Shown here piece by piece: positions 8,729 through 17,794 of a stretch of 64,000 nt of DNA. Below the pieces are notes generated by a model. It was not told the DNA's origin and did not search any database. It worked only from the letters and a program-made list of their open reading frames with translations. Source of the stretch: Bernardetia sp. ABR2-2B. Its GTDB lineage: Bacteria; Bacteroidota; Bacteroidia; Cytophagales; Bernardetiaceae. The stretch is taken from contig NZ_CP147020.1 of the NCBI RefSeq assembly GCF_037126435.1, positions 4,291,001 through 4,355,000 on the forward strand, written 5' to 3'. Position 1 is the stretch's first letter. Each line of letters begins with the position of its first letter. A program made the translations under genes and the position numbers.

Positions 8729-9337
8729 CTACCTCATTTTCAAAGGTAAACTATACGCCAAACGTAAGGAATAAACAGAATTGCGAACAGCAAATCCAAA
8801 TCTGTCTAAGAACACACTATTTCTCCCCCAGTAGTGTCTAAATTCTGCCGAAAGCCACTTCCAGCCACCTGTTTCATATCGAAGACCAAAACCAACGAGC
8901 CAACCCACATCAAAATCATGAGTTGCCCAGCGTAAATCAAAACTAGGATTTTTATCATATTTTACTTGCCAAAGATAAGCTCCTGAAACTGCTGCCGAAA
9001 CTTGATAATGCCAATAGTTTCCTTCAAAAATATAGGAAAGTGAATACTGATTTTCCAAATAATGCAATCGTAAAGGGATTACATCTGAGCGTTCTTTGCC
9101 TATATTTCCTCCAATTTGATTGTAAAGAATTTGTGGAGCAATGCGCCAATTATCTTTCAATTTTATTTCTAAAAAACCTCCTGCGCCATATGCAAAACGA
9201 CGAAAGTTTTCAATATTTCGTATTCTTGAATAGTTTGCTTGTGAAAGAAAACCTGCCGAAAGAAGTTGAGCCTGTGCAGAGTTTATGAACAAGAAAAAAA
9301 CTGAAGATAAAATAGATAAAAGTAATTTCTGTTTCAT
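8729..9337 (-). CDS. Secreted or outer-membrane beta-barrel-like protein of unknown function
   Basis: The chosen start (9337) gives a clean signal peptide, MKQKLLLSILSSVFFLFINSAQAQ. A longer frame reaching 9532 overlaps the next gene and places 65 odd residues before it, so I rejected it. The mature part (about 180 residues) is rich in aromatic, alternating strand-like segments (for example WLVGFGLRYETGGWKWLSAEFRHYWG) and ends SLRLAYSLPLKMR, as expected for a small porin-like or outer-membrane beta-barrel protein. No specific family is recognised. It lies downstream of the RsmI-like gene on the same strand, 76 bases away. Confidence 0.75.
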   Translation of the reverse strand: MKQKLLLSILSSVFFLFINSAQAQLLSAGFLSQANYSRIRNIENFRRFAYGAGGFLEIKLKDNWRIAPQILYNQIGGNIGKERSDVIPLRLHYLENQYSLSYIFEGNYWHYQVSAAVSGAYLWQVKYDKNPSFDLRWATHDFDVGWLVGFGLRYETGGWKWLSAEFRHYWGRNSVFLDRFGFAVRNSVYSLRLAYSLPLKMR

Positions 9338-9413
9338 TTTTTGTCGTTCAAAAAAGTATTTGTATTTATTCTGTATTTCATCATATAAATTATTTATCAA
9401 TTCTGCCAAATAG

Positions 9414-10130
9414 TTATTGAGCGTATAAAACAAAAATAGTAGGAATTTTATGTAAATCTGGAATTTCTTTTTTCCACTCTCCGACTGTTTTTGTCTTGAT
9501 AAACTGACTTTTAGAAGTAATATTTGAAGCAATACAAAGACGAGTTTTGGGGTTCAAAACCTTTAAAATATCATTCAACAAAGGATTATTACGGTAAGGA
9601 GTTTCCATAAAAATTTGTGAACGCTTTAGTTTCTTGCTTTCAGATTCTAAATTTTTAACTTCATTCTTACGTTTTTCTTTATCAATAGAAAGATAGCCAT
9701 GAAAAGCAAAATTTTGTCCATTAAAACCAGAAGCCATCAAGGCAAGTAGAATAGATGAAGCCCCCACAAGTGGAACAATTTCAATATTATTTTTGTGTGC
9801 ATATTCGACTGCTAATGCTCCAGGGTCTGCAACTCCAGGGCAACCTGCTTCTGACATAATTCCAATTTTTGTAGGCTCATTATTCTCATCTTTTGCAGGA
9901 ATTTTCTTGAAATAGTTTTCTAGTTCTGCTTTAGTCGTTTTCTTATCTAGTTGAAAAAGAACTAAATCATCTATTACAATCCCTAATTTGAGCGCAGAAA
10001 TAAAACGCCTTGCTGTTCTTAGATTTTCTACCAAAAAATACTTTGTTTGACGAATAATCATTGGAATTTCTCTAGAAAGGCTTTCTTTATTTCCTTCCTT
10101 TAACCAAATTGGAATTAAATATATTTTCAT
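9414..10130 (-). CDS. RsmI-like SAM-dependent methyltransferase (short form)
   Basis: This 238-residue protein has the tetrapyrrole-methylase fold of RsmI, which 2'-O-methylates C1402 of 16S rRNA. The family motif is clear: SEAGCPGVADPGA, then PLVGASSILLALMASG and FHGYLS, and METPYRNN near the C-terminus. It lacks the extra C-terminal domain of E. coli RsmI (286 residues) and has a divergent N-terminus. Short forms like this exist in Bacteroidota beside a full-length RsmI, so the rRNA target should not be assumed. Confidence 0.85.
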   Translation of the reverse strand: MKIYLIPIWLKEGNKESLSREIPMIIRQTKYFLVENLRTARRFISALKLGIVIDDLVLFQLDKKTTKAELENYFKKIPAKDENNEPTKIGIMSEAGCPGVADPGALAVEYAHKNNIEIVPLVGASSILLALMASGFNGQNFAFHGYLSIDKEKRKNEVKNLESESKKLKRSQIFMETPYRNNPLLNDILKVLNPKTRLCIASNITSKSQFIKTKTVGEWKKEIPDLHKIPTIFVLYAQ

Positions 10131-10234
10131 TGTATATGCTAATTGCTATCAAAAAATAATAAAATAACGTAAATATAAACTAAACTTAACAAATCGTTCA
10201 CTTACTTAATATCAAAAGTGGATAAATGAAACAC

Positions 10235-10242
10235 TAACTTTG
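10235..10242 (+). promoter_or_regulatory. Candidate promoter (-7 element) for the phosphate-transporter pair
   Basis: TAACTTTG matches TAnnTTTG and is placed so that transcription would begin about 20 bases before the TTG start at 10275. No clear -33 element is seen. Confidence 0.45.
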
Positions 10243-10274
10243 CAGTCAAATATAGAATACCCTACTTATTCAAA

Positions 10275-11537
10275 TTGGGGTATCTCAAAAGTAAATTCAA
10301 TAAAACGAAAAATATTCAATTCATCTTGAACCTACCTCTGCAAAACCCTCTTCCTGCCAAAAACGAAAATAAAACAAATCTCTCAAAGATACTACTTCGC
10401 ATATTATATGCAGTATTAATTGTTTGTTTGTTTTTGGTTTCGATAGATATGTTGATGAGTGCTTTTCGCTTGTTTGGAAAAGAGGTTGCTGATACTATTT
10501 TTTCGGTTTCATCACATCCTTTCGTTGGAATTTTTATTGGGCTTTTAATTACTGCCATTCTGCAAAGTAGTTCTACCGTTACAGCAATGGTAGTGGCTGC
10601 CGTAGCAGCAGGTGCGCTTACTATCGAAACGGCAACTCCTATTATTATGGGAGCAAATGTGGGAACAACTATTACGAGTGCTATTGTTGCATTAGGGCAT
10701 ATTTCGAAAAAGAAAGAACTCCGAAAAGCTTTTGCAGCAGCTAGTTTGCACGATTTTTTTAATGTATTGACAGCCCTGATTCTTTTTCCATTAGAATATT
10801 ATACTCATTTTTTGTCTAATTTAGCCAAATATGTAACTGAATTACTTCCTTTTTCGGTTACTTCTGGAAATTTTATTCCTCCTATTATTTCTATTCCGTC
10901 TAATTTTGTAGTCAGTCAATTAGAGGACTATCCTATCTTGATTCTGATTTTTGCAATTCTCTGTTTGTTTTTGGCTATTCGTTTGTTTATCAATCTTTTG
11001 AAAGAGCAAATGATAGGGAAACAAAGGCAACAAATACACGAACTTTTTTTTGGAAGCACTTGGAAATCTTTTGGATGGGGATTTATTACTACGGCAGCTA
11101 TTCAATCTAGTTCAGTTACTACATCATTAGTTGTTCCTTTGGTCGCTACTCGTAAGGTAAACATTCAAAAAGCTTTTCCTTTTGTTGTAGGAGCAAATAT
11201 CGGAACTACACTCACTACACTTTTGGCAGCACTTTTTAAGTCAGAGGCAGCTATCACAATTGCTCTTGTTCATATTTTATTTAATCTTGTTGGTGCTATG
11301 ATTTTCTTGATTATTCCTTTCATGAGACAAATTCCTATTTCACTTTCACAACGTCTGGGAATGGCTGCCATGAATAACCGAAGTAGCGCACTAGCTTATT
11401 TATTAGTTGTCTTTTTTGTGCTTCCTTTTGGAATGATTTATAGTTCTTTTCAACAGAATGACTTAGATTTGCAGAAAGTAAGCACAACAGAGATACAAAA
11501 AGACTCTTCTTTGCTTGAAGAAGAAAAAAAAAAGTAA
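10275..11537 (+). CDS. Na+/phosphate cotransporter family protein (NptA-like)
   Basis: This is an inner-membrane transporter of the SLC34/NptA type. It has the two inverted QSSS repeats that define the family: ILQSSSTVTAMVVAA with MGANVGTTITSAI, and AIQSSSVTTSLVVP with VGANIGTTLTTLLAAL, each followed by transmembrane segments. There is no C-terminal PhoU-like domain; the protein ends in a charged tail. The start is uncertain: no ATG precedes the first membrane segment, and TTG codons at 10275 or 10326 are the candidates. The next gene, 62 bases on, is a second phosphate-type permease, so the two are probably co-transcribed. Confidence 0.88.
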   Translation: MGYLKSKFNKTKNIQFILNLPLQNPLPAKNENKTNLSKILLRILYAVLIVCLFLVSIDMLMSAFRLFGKEVADTIFSVSSHPFVGIFIGLLITAILQSSSTVTAMVVAAVAAGALTIETATPIIMGANVGTTITSAIVALGHISKKKELRKAFAAASLHDFFNVLTALILFPLEYYTHFLSNLAKYVTELLPFSVTSGNFIPPIISIPSNFVVSQLEDYPILILIFAILCLFLAIRLFINLLKEQMIGKQRQQIHELFFGSTWKSFGWGFITTAAIQSSSVTTSLVVPLVATRKVNIQKAFPFVVGANIGTTLTTLLAALFKSEAAITIALVHILFNLVGAMIFLIIPFMRQIPISLSQRLGMAAMNNRSSALAYLLVVFFVLPFGMIYSSFQQNDLDLQKVSTTEIQKDSSLLEEEKKK

Positions 11538-11599
11538 ATCTAAGAAAACGAATCTCTATAAGTTAATATACTGTCTATAAAAATAACTAAGTACGAAAA

Positions 11600-12724
11600 A
11601 TGGATTTTCACATCATATTTATGATTTTGGGTTTTAGTTTTGCAGCCTACTCAGTAGTAGGTAACGATGTAATCCAAACATTAGGAACATTTATAAGCTC
11701 TAATGGCAAAACACCTTGGTATTTACTTTGGGCTTATACAGGAGCGATTTTGATAACTGTACTTTTTTATGGTTGGTATTCTGGACAAGGTGTAGCCTAT
11801 GGAAGACTCAATGAAATTCCTTTTCCTGATGTTTTGCAATGGTGGCACGTTTTGCCTCCTTTAGTTTTACTAATTATTACTCGTTTTGGTATTCCTGTCA
11901 GTACGACTTTTTTAGTTTTGAGTGTTTTTGCTACCAAAAAGATTGGAAGCATGGTTACCAAATCAGCTTTGGGTTATTTGGTTGCTTTTGGTACTGCTAT
12001 TTTTGTTTACTTTTTGATAAGCCGTTTTTTTGAAGAAAATTTTATCAGAAAAGAAATAAAGAAAAATGAAAAAAGAATATGGACAGTCTTGCAATGGGGT
12101 TCGACAGGCTTTTTGTGGTCGCAATGGTTAATTCAAGACTTAGCAAATATTTATGTATATCTTCCTCGTGGAAACGACCTTTCTACAACTGCTTTTGTTT
12201 TGTCAATGCTTATGCTAGTGGGATTATTGGGTTATATTTTTTATAGTCGTGGTGGTAAAATCCAAAAAATTGTTACAACCAAAACTAATACTACGGATAT
12301 TCGTTCGGCTACTATTATCGACCTTATTTATGGAATTGTTTTGTTTATTTTTAAAGAAATGAGTGATATTCCGATGAGTACGACATGGGTTTTTGTTGGT
12401 CTTTTGGCTGGGCGTGAACTAATGATAAATCTTCGTGTCAATATGCAAGCTGCTTTTGAAGCTCGTCTGAAACAAGAAAAGAAAAAGGCTATAAAGAAAG
12501 GGAATCTGAATGAAATTTCAGAAGAACAAGATATTTTGAATCATCCACTTTATCCACGTTATTCGGATACAATTGGGATTTTAAGAATGATAGGTTCTGA
12601 CTTATTGAAAGTATTTGCTGGACTATTGGTCAGTTTGATTTTGGTTGTGCTGATTAGCGAATGGAGAGGAGATACAAGTTCTATTTTAGATGAATTGTTT
12701 AACTTTTTAAGTAGCCTTTGGTAG
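11600..12724 (+). CDS. PiT-family-like phosphate permease
   Basis: This 374-residue membrane protein has about ten hydrophobic segments. It carries two matched half-repeats typical of PiT (SLC20) transporters: VVGNDVIQTLGTF with FGIPVSTTFLVLSVF, and WSQWLIQDLANIYVYLPRG with DIPMSTTWVFVGLLAGREL. The usual GANDVAN signature is changed to GNDVIQT and QDLANIY, so this is a divergent branch. A charged cytoplasmic segment precedes the last membrane helix. It follows an NptA-like gene, which supports phosphate as substrate, although specificity is inferred. Confidence 0.8.
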   Translation: MDFHIIFMILGFSFAAYSVVGNDVIQTLGTFISSNGKTPWYLLWAYTGAILITVLFYGWYSGQGVAYGRLNEIPFPDVLQWWHVLPPLVLLIITRFGIPVSTTFLVLSVFATKKIGSMVTKSALGYLVAFGTAIFVYFLISRFFEENFIRKEIKKNEKRIWTVLQWGSTGFLWSQWLIQDLANIYVYLPRGNDLSTTAFVLSMLMLVGLLGYIFYSRGGKIQKIVTTKTNTTDIRSATIIDLIYGIVLFIFKEMSDIPMSTTWVFVGLLAGRELMINLRVNMQAAFEARLKQEKKKAIKKGNLNEISEEQDILNHPLYPRYSDTIGILRMIGSDLLKVFAGLLVSLILVVLISEWRGDTSSILDELFNFLSSLW

Positions 12725-12847
12725 CCAAATAAATCTAACAATGTTTTGTTTAGTAGTCAATTTTATGTTAGCTAATCAGTTTTATAAGATTAAGATAATG
12801 CTTATCTGAATCACGTTTTGAAGAACTGTAAAGTGAAGCTACTACTC

Positions 12848-12926
12848 ATTTTTCCTTAGAATTGGATTTGCAGTTCTAAGGAAAAATAACATAGCCTTAT
12901 TAGTATTTTAGTGAAACGACACTAAC
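12848..12926. repeat. Composite palindromic repeat, second copy (inverted order), containing dispersed-repeat copy 4
   Basis: ATTTTTCCTTAGAA (12848-12861) and TTCTAAGGAAAAAT (12874-12887) are the outer arms of the same palindrome found at 7841-7886, here with a diverged, shortened centre. The spacer AACATAGCCT then leads to a degenerate copy of the GTTGGTGT palindrome (about 12897-12926, TTAGTATTTTAGTG..CGACACTAAC). Palindrome, spacer and palindrome are in the reverse-complement order of those in the 7765-7907 element. The 17-bp outer inverted repeats are not recognisable here. It sits between the phosphate permease and the next gene. Confidence 0.7.
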
Positions 12927-12976
12927 AAACACAGAATATACTGTTAAAGACAAACTTTTAACCTACTACTTTCAAA

Positions 12977-13705
12977 ATGCCTTTACAAATTTTACATAAG
13001 TCAGAAAGTCGTTTGGTTGCTCTTTGGCAAATCAGTGAAAACAGCCAGTTTTTTGAAGATAAATTACCAAAAGAGGATTTAGAATATATCAATAGTAAAT
13101 ATTCAGACAAAAGCTCAAACAAAAAACTACAAGCAAAGCAAAACGAGAAAAAACTAGAACGTTTGGCTGTTCGATTTCTACTTAAGAGTTTAGTCGAATA
13201 CATGAATTTTGATTATACTTTTTTAGCAAAAACAAAAACAGGAAAACCTTTTTTGAAAGATAATGAAAACCTCAAGCTTTCTATCTCCCATGATTTTCCT
13301 TTTTGTGCTGCCATTATCGCCCAAAATAATGAAGTCGGAATTGATATTCAATCGCTTACACCAAAAATTGACCGAGTTTTTCATCGTGTAATGAGCCTAG
13401 AAGAACAATCAAAAGCACAAACATTGAAAGAACAAACTCGTTTTTGGTCTTCAAAAGAAGCTCTTTACAAATACGCAGATATTGAAGGACTTTTTTTTAA
13501 AGAAGATTTGAATGTTAATTCAATTACGACCTGTAAAAGCAGCGAAGCTAATTACGGATTACGGATTACGAATAATAATTATGAAAATGAAAAAATGCAG
13601 CTTTTTGGTAGGATTAAAAGTAATTTAATTTCTGATAAATGGCTGCCTTTATCTCATCATTCTTTTAAAAATGAAGACAAGGAATTTGTAGTCGTTTGGT
13701 TATAA
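12977..13705 (+). CDS. 4'-phosphopantetheinyl transferase superfamily protein
   Basis: This 242-residue Sfp/AcpT-like protein moves the 4'-phosphopantetheine arm from CoA to a carrier-protein serine. The family motifs are present: KTGKPFL, LSISHDF, the metal-binding VGIDIQ and the FWSSKEALYKYADIEGLFF helix with its catalytic Glu and Lys. The length fits the Sfp type. A 21-base stretch made of three ATTACGG/ATTACGA heptamers (13551-13571) encodes a variable loop, suggesting that a simple repeat expanded in the gene. It converges on the pseudouridine synthase, with 7 bases between stop codons. Confidence 0.9.
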   Translation: MPLQILHKSESRLVALWQISENSQFFEDKLPKEDLEYINSKYSDKSSNKKLQAKQNEKKLERLAVRFLLKSLVEYMNFDYTFLAKTKTGKPFLKDNENLKLSISHDFPFCAAIIAQNNEVGIDIQSLTPKIDRVFHRVMSLEEQSKAQTLKEQTRFWSSKEALYKYADIEGLFFKEDLNVNSITTCKSSEANYGLRITNNNYENEKMQLFGRIKSNLISDKWLPLSHHSFKNEDKEFVVVWL

Positions 13706-13712
13706 TTCATTA

Positions 13713-14306
13713 TTATTCTTTGACCTTCATTCCTAGTTTTGTATAAACTTCTGTTCCAGAAAGCTCTATTATATCTCCAGACTGCATTTCTCCTAATTCA
13801 AGACCTTCAATAGAATAACGCACCAAACGCAATGTTGGGAATTTTACGGCTGCTGTCATGTGTCTTACCTGTCTATTTTTCCCTTCTGTCAAAGTAAGTG
13901 AAATCCAAGAAGTTGGGATAGAAGCACGGTAACGAACAGGTGGATTACGTGGTGGAAGTGTGGGTTCTGAAATAGATTCAGCCTTTGCTGGGCTTGTAAA
14001 ATAATCTTTTTTCTTGATACGAATAACTATTCCTTCTTCTAATTGCTTTATTGCTTCCTTATGAATTTGTCCATCTACTTGCACATAATAAGTGCGTTCG
14101 TGTTTGAAGCTAGGATTTAGGAGTTTGTGATTAAGTTTTTTATCATCGGTCAGAATTAATAATCCTTCACTATCAGTATCTAGTCTGCCAAGTGGATAGA
14201 CATTTTTAGGAAAATCAAAAGCCAAATCGGCAAGTGTTGCCTTGTCGCCTTCTTTTGAAAACTGACAAATCATTCCGTAGGGTTTGTAAATAATGAAATA
14301 ACGCAT
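13713..14306 (-). CDS. rluE: 23S rRNA pseudouridine synthase, RluE-like (RsuA family)
   Basis: This 197-residue enzyme lacks an S4 domain and starts directly at the catalytic domain, as RluE does. The catalytic Asp43 lies in GRLDTDSEGLLILTDD. The PPVRYRASIPTSW segment and EGKNRQVRHMTAAVKFPTLRLVR match the RluE branch, which modifies U2457 of 23S rRNA in E. coli. The RluE assignment rests on motif resemblance. It could be another RsuA-family member with the same fold. Confidence 0.85.
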   Translation of the reverse strand: MRYFIIYKPYGMICQFSKEGDKATLADLAFDFPKNVYPLGRLDTDSEGLLILTDDKKLNHKLLNPSFKHERTYYVQVDGQIHKEAIKQLEEGIVIRIKKKDYFTSPAKAESISEPTLPPRNPPVRYRASIPTSWISLTLTEGKNRQVRHMTAAVKFPTLRLVRYSIEGLELGEMQSGDIIELSGTEVYTKLGMKVKE

Positions 14307-14366
14307 ATTTTTCTTGTATAAATTTTTGAATTACTTTTTTACAAAGTACGCATTTTCAGAAACAAA

Positions 14367-14399
14367 AAACACTTCTATTTTTAGGAAATAAAAGTGTTT
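14367..14399 (-). terminator. Hairpin terminator of the AIM24 gene
   Basis: AAACACTTCTATTTT pairs with AAATAAAAGTGTTT across a short loop. It lies just downstream, on the minus strand, of the gene ending at 14435. Confidence 0.6.
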
Positions 14400-14434
14400 C
14401 TTTCTCATTCTAAAGTATAAACTATATGTGTAGA

Positions 14435-15202
14435 TTAATCTCCTCCTAATATTCCACCTAAAGAAGTTGTTTTCGAAACAGCTTTACTCATCGGAGAAAG
14501 AGCCTGAACGAGTTTTGAAAGAGGCATTGATTGTAACCAAACTTTTCCAGTTCCAGAGAGTGTAGCCAAAAATAAACCTTCGCCACCAAAAAACATTGAT
14601 TTTAAATCTCCTGCTTTTTTAATATCCATCGTAACTCCTTCCTCAAAAGCAACAATACAGCCTGTATCTACTTTCAACGTTCCTCCTTTTAATTCTTTTT
14701 CAATGACAGTTCCTCCAGCGTGAAAAAATACCATTCCATCGCCTTGTAGTTTTTGCATAATAAAGCCTTCGCCACCAAAAAAGCCAGAACCAAAGCGTTT
14801 GTTTAAATGAACAGAAATTTTTGCACCCAAAGCAGCACAAAGAAAACTATCTTTCTGTACAATCAAGGTGCGATTATTACAAGAAGCAAGTTGAACAGGT
14901 GTAACCGTTCCAGGGTAAGGTGCTGCAAAAGCGACCTTTCCTTTTCCACTTCCTCGTTGCGTAAAGTGAGTCATAAAAAGAGATTCACCAGTTATCATCC
15001 TTGCACCTGCTGACATAAGTTTTCCAAAAATGCCTTGCTCGGGTTCTGAACCATCACCCATTTTGGTTTCGAAGTTTATATTTTCTTCCATATAGAGCAT
15101 TGCACCAGCTTCTGCAATAACGGTTTCATTTGGGTCTAATTCTACTTCTACAATCTGAATATCGTTTCCGATAATTTTATAATCTATTTCATGTGATTTC
15201 AT
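14435..15202 (-). CDS. AIM24 / TIGR00266 family protein
   Basis: This 255-residue protein has the glycine-rich beta pattern of the AIM24 (TIGR00266) family: [14 protein letters not shown] near the N-terminus, [26 protein letters not shown] in the middle, and repeated hydrophobic-glycine strands such as [29 protein letters not shown] and [23 protein letters not shown]. The family forms a trimeric beta-roll. Its bacterial function is not established. It is complete and apparently a single-gene unit with a downstream hairpin. Confidence 0.88.
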   Translation of the reverse strand: MKSHEIDYKIIGNDIQIVEVELDPNETVIAEAGAMLYMEENINFETKMGDGSEPEQGIFGKLMSAGARMITGESLFMTHFTQRGSGKGKVAFAAPYPGTVTPVQLASCNNRTLIVQKDSFLCAALGAKISVHLNKRFGSGFFGGEGFIMQKLQGDGMVFFHAGGTVIEKELKGGTLKVDTGCIVAFEEGVTMDIKKAGDLKSMFFGGEGLFLATLSGTGKVWLQSMPLSKLVQALSPMSKAVSKTTSLGGILGGD

Positions 15203-15373
15203 AGGAAAAGGTAGGTTTTTTTAGTTAGAAAGACTTGAAAATTTATTTGCTATCAAAAAATACAGATTTTGTAGTTGAAATGCAAAATTGAAGTTATTTA
15301 TTCTGAATAAAATATCTTACAAAGCAATTTCTTATTTTTATGAAATTTATTCTCTCAAAAAAATATAATATAA

Positions 15374-16042
15374 ATGAACCTCAAGTTAAAAATGTACTTT
15401 GTTTTATTTAGTGTCTTATTATTCTCTGTTTGTAGTTGTGTAACACAGAAAAAGACTGAAGGATTTAATAAAGAAAATGGTAACTATTATAATTCAAAAG
15501 TTGGTTTTGAAATAGATATTCCTAAAACTTGGTATGTACTTAGTGATAAGCAGATAGATAATATGCTTACCACAATGTGGAACAAAATGATAGAAGATAG
15601 TTTAATATCAAAAGAAGAAGTTGAAGATGCAGCAACATTTGCATTTTTAGGTTTTCAAACTCGCCCTAACATAGATATAGAAGAAAACCCTTATATAGGC
15701 ATTATAATAAATAATGAAGAAAAAATCCCTAATATACAGATTGTATTTGAGAGTATAGAAAAATTTCCTAATCTGAAAACAGAAAGTGATTATATTGCCC
15801 ATGCTGAACTTGGTAGAAGTCCATCTAAGTTAAATCCAGATTATATATCAAAAAAAGTGTTTTCAGAGAGAGAGTTTTATTACTTAAATATCTTAAAAGA
15901 GGAGGATAAAAATATTGCTACAAACAAAAGGTATACAACTCTAGTAGGTAAATTTGCATTATCTATTACTGTATCCTATTTTAATGAAAAGCAAAAGAAA
16001 GAAGTTGAAGAAATTTTGGAAACTATGAAGTTTGAAAAGTAA
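15374..16042 (+). CDS. Lipoprotein with a PsbP-like domain
   Basis: The N-terminus is a signal peptide with a lipobox-like LFSVCSC, so this is probably a lipoprotein. Residues about 40-222 start with YYNSKVGFEIDIPKTWYVLSDKQID and end with KKEVEEILETMKFEK. This layout of opening strand, variable middle and closing helix is shared with the C-terminal domain of the protein at 24422-26029 (NDYFGLAIDVPSKWTV ... EKELEEIINTLSFK). It resembles the PsbP-like fold often found in secreted bacterial proteins. Function unknown. Confidence 0.75.
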   Translation: MNLKLKMYFVLFSVLLFSVCSCVTQKKTEGFNKENGNYYNSKVGFEIDIPKTWYVLSDKQIDNMLTTMWNKMIEDSLISKEEVEDAATFAFLGFQTRPNIDIEENPYIGIIINNEEKIPNIQIVFESIEKFPNLKTESDYIAHAELGRSPSKLNPDYISKKVFSEREFYYLNILKEEDKNIATNKRYTTLVGKFALSITVSYFNEKQKKEVEEILETMKFEK

Positions 16043-16065
16043 AAAATATAGAATTATTTTCAACG

Positions 16066-16104
16066 AAAAAAGCGTCTTAGAAATAAATCTAAAACGCTTT
16101 TTTT
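16066..16104. terminator. Bidirectional hairpin terminator
   Basis: AAAAAGCGTCTTAG pairs with CTAAAACGCTTTTT with one mismatch across an 8-base loop. It sits between the convergent lipoprotein and ffh genes. Confidence 0.8.
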
Positions 16105-16143
16105 ATTGTATTTAACTAATAGTTAATCGCTAAAAACTAATCA

Positions 16144-17481
16144 TTATCTTTTGCCTTTCATCATTTTGGCTAATTTTTTACTTCCACCTGCACCTTGGAA
16201 TTGGTTCATTTTACGCATCATTTTACGCATTTCGCCAAACTGTTTGATAAGGTTGTTTACTTCTTGAATTGTACGTCCACTACCAGCAGCCAAACGACGA
16301 CGACGACTTCCATCTAATACATCTGGATTTGCTTTTTCGTGGTCAGTCATTGAATTAATAATTGCTTCGATAGGACGGAACGCATCATCATCGATTTCAA
16401 AATCTTTCATTTTTGAGCCAATTCCTGGTAACATTCCTACCAAATCTTTGATATTACCCATTTTTTTGATTTGTTCGATTTGAGAAATAAAATCGTTGAA
16501 ATCAAATTGGTTTTTACGGATTTTCTTATTGATTCTTCTTGCTTCATCTTCATCATAAGCTTGTTGCATACGATCAACAAGTGAAAGAACATCACCCATT
16601 CCCAAAATACGCTGTGCCATACGGTCTGGATAGAAAGCATCTATTCCATCCATTTTTTCACTCGTACCGATAAACTTAATTGGCTTATCCACCACTCTAC
16701 TAATAGAAAGGGCAGCACCACCACGAGAATCACCATCTAATTTCGTAAGAACAACACCATCATAATTAATACGGTCGTTGAATATTTTTGCAGTCGTAAC
16801 GGCATCTTGACCTGTCATTGCATCTACCACAAACAAAGTTTCGGTAGGATTCAAGACTTTTTTCATTTCTGCAATCTCTGTCATTAGAGATTCATCAATT
16901 GCCAAACGACCAGCCGTATCTACAATGATTATTTTTTTACCATTACTTTTACCGTGTTTGATAGCATTTTCTGCAATCTGAACAGGATTTTTATTTTCAG
17001 GCTCTGCATATACTTCAATATCTATCTGTGAAGCAAGTGTTTGTAACTGCTCAATGGCAGCAGGACGGTAAATATCACAGGCTGCCAAAAGAACTTGACG
17101 ACCTTGCTTTTTGAGATGATTTGCAAGTTTTGCAGTAAAAGTAGTTTTACCAGCACCATTCAGACCAGCCACCAAAATAATAGAAGGATTACCAGAAAGA
17201 TTCATTTCTTTCCTCTCTCCACCCATCAAAGCTGTCAGTTTATCATAAACAATTTTAGTGAAAAGTTCCCCTGGTTTTACGGCAATAAGAACTTCACGTC
17301 CATAGGCTTCATCTTTTATTTCGTCTGTAACGGCTTTTGCTACCTTATAATCTACATCGGCATCTACCAAAGCACGACGAATTTCTTTGATTGTCGTTGC
17401 TACGTTTACTTCTGTAATTTTCCCCTCGCCTTTCAGCGATTTCATGGCTTTGTCTAATCGGGCTGTTAAATTATCTAACAT
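16144..17481 (-). CDS. ffh: Signal recognition particle protein Ffh
   Basis: This is the SRP54 GTPase, which binds signal sequences on ribosomes with 4.5S RNA and docks with FtsY. It has the N-domain helices, G1 GLNGAGKTTFTAKLANHL, G3 DTAGR, G4 TKLDGD and GTSEKMDG, then the Met-rich M domain with the RNA-binding SGRRRRLAAGSGR-like segment and a terminal MRKMMRKMNQF. At 445 residues it is of normal length. A CTTG-N19-TAACTTTG promoter lies about 100 bases upstream on this strand. I see no SRP RNA gene nearby. Confidence 0.97.
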   Translation of the reverse strand: MLDNLTARLDKAMKSLKGEGKITEVNVATTIKEIRRALVDADVDYKVAKAVTDEIKDEAYGREVLIAVKPGELFTKIVYDKLTALMGGERKEMNLSGNPSIILVAGLNGAGKTTFTAKLANHLKKQGRQVLLAACDIYRPAAIEQLQTLASQIDIEVYAEPENKNPVQIAENAIKHGKSNGKKIIIVDTAGRLAIDESLMTEIAEMKKVLNPTETLFVVDAMTGQDAVTTAKIFNDRINYDGVVLTKLDGDSRGGAALSISRVVDKPIKFIGTSEKMDGIDAFYPDRMAQRILGMGDVLSLVDRMQQAYDEDEARRINKKIRKNQFDFNDFISQIEQIKKMGNIKDLVGMLPGIGSKMKDFEIDDDAFRPIEAIINSMTDHEKANPDVLDGSRRRRLAAGSGRTIQEVNNLIKQFGEMRKMMRKMNQFQGAGGSKKLAKMMKGKR

Positions 17482-17583
17482 ATATCAAGGTCGGTTGTAT
17501 TTTTTCTATGAAAATGGAATTTCTTTATTTTTAACTATTAACCGTCAACGAGGCTTTGCCGTCATTGAGAAGTTTTAAACACA

Positions 17584-17614
17584 CAAAGTTAAATAAAAAC
17601 AAGGAATAAACAAG
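17584..17614 (-). promoter_or_regulatory. Bacteroidota-type promoter of ffh
   Basis: On the minus strand the -33 element is CTTG (17614-17611), followed by a 19-base spacer and TAACTTTG (17591-17584). Both spacing and -7 sequence fit the TTTG-N19-TAnnTTTG consensus. It is ~100 bases upstream of the ffh start. Confidence 0.6.
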
Positions 17615-17733
17615 ATTTTGAAGCGAAGTTGTAGAACAATCTTAGTCTAGATTTATAACTTTGAAAGTCTGTTTTTAGAAAAAATTAATAGGAATATATA
17701 CTTTTATAACTATTTTTTTGAATTATTCGAACC

Positions 17734-17762
17734 TTTGTTTGCCCAAAAAATAGGTATCTTTG
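17734..17762 (+). promoter_or_regulatory. Bacteroidota-type promoter of the thioredoxin-like pair
   Basis: TTTG (17734-17737), a 17-base spacer and TATCTTTG (17755-17762) lie 32 bases before the ATG at 17795. They overlap an in-frame upstream ATG at 17735, which argues against that start. The rest of the 17482-17794 spacer holds only the ffh promoter and AT-rich sequence. Confidence 0.6.
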
Positions 17763-17794
17763 TTAAAAATAGTGTCTTATATAATCTTTCGTCT

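Noticed and set aside
9338-9532. Extended N-terminus for the outer-membrane protein at 8729
   Set aside because: The extra 65 residues overlap the RsmI-like gene and precede an intact signal peptide, so the start at 9337 is far more likely.
17735-17794. Upstream ATG for the TlpA-like gene
   Set aside because: It lies inside the best promoter match, so it would not be transcribed.
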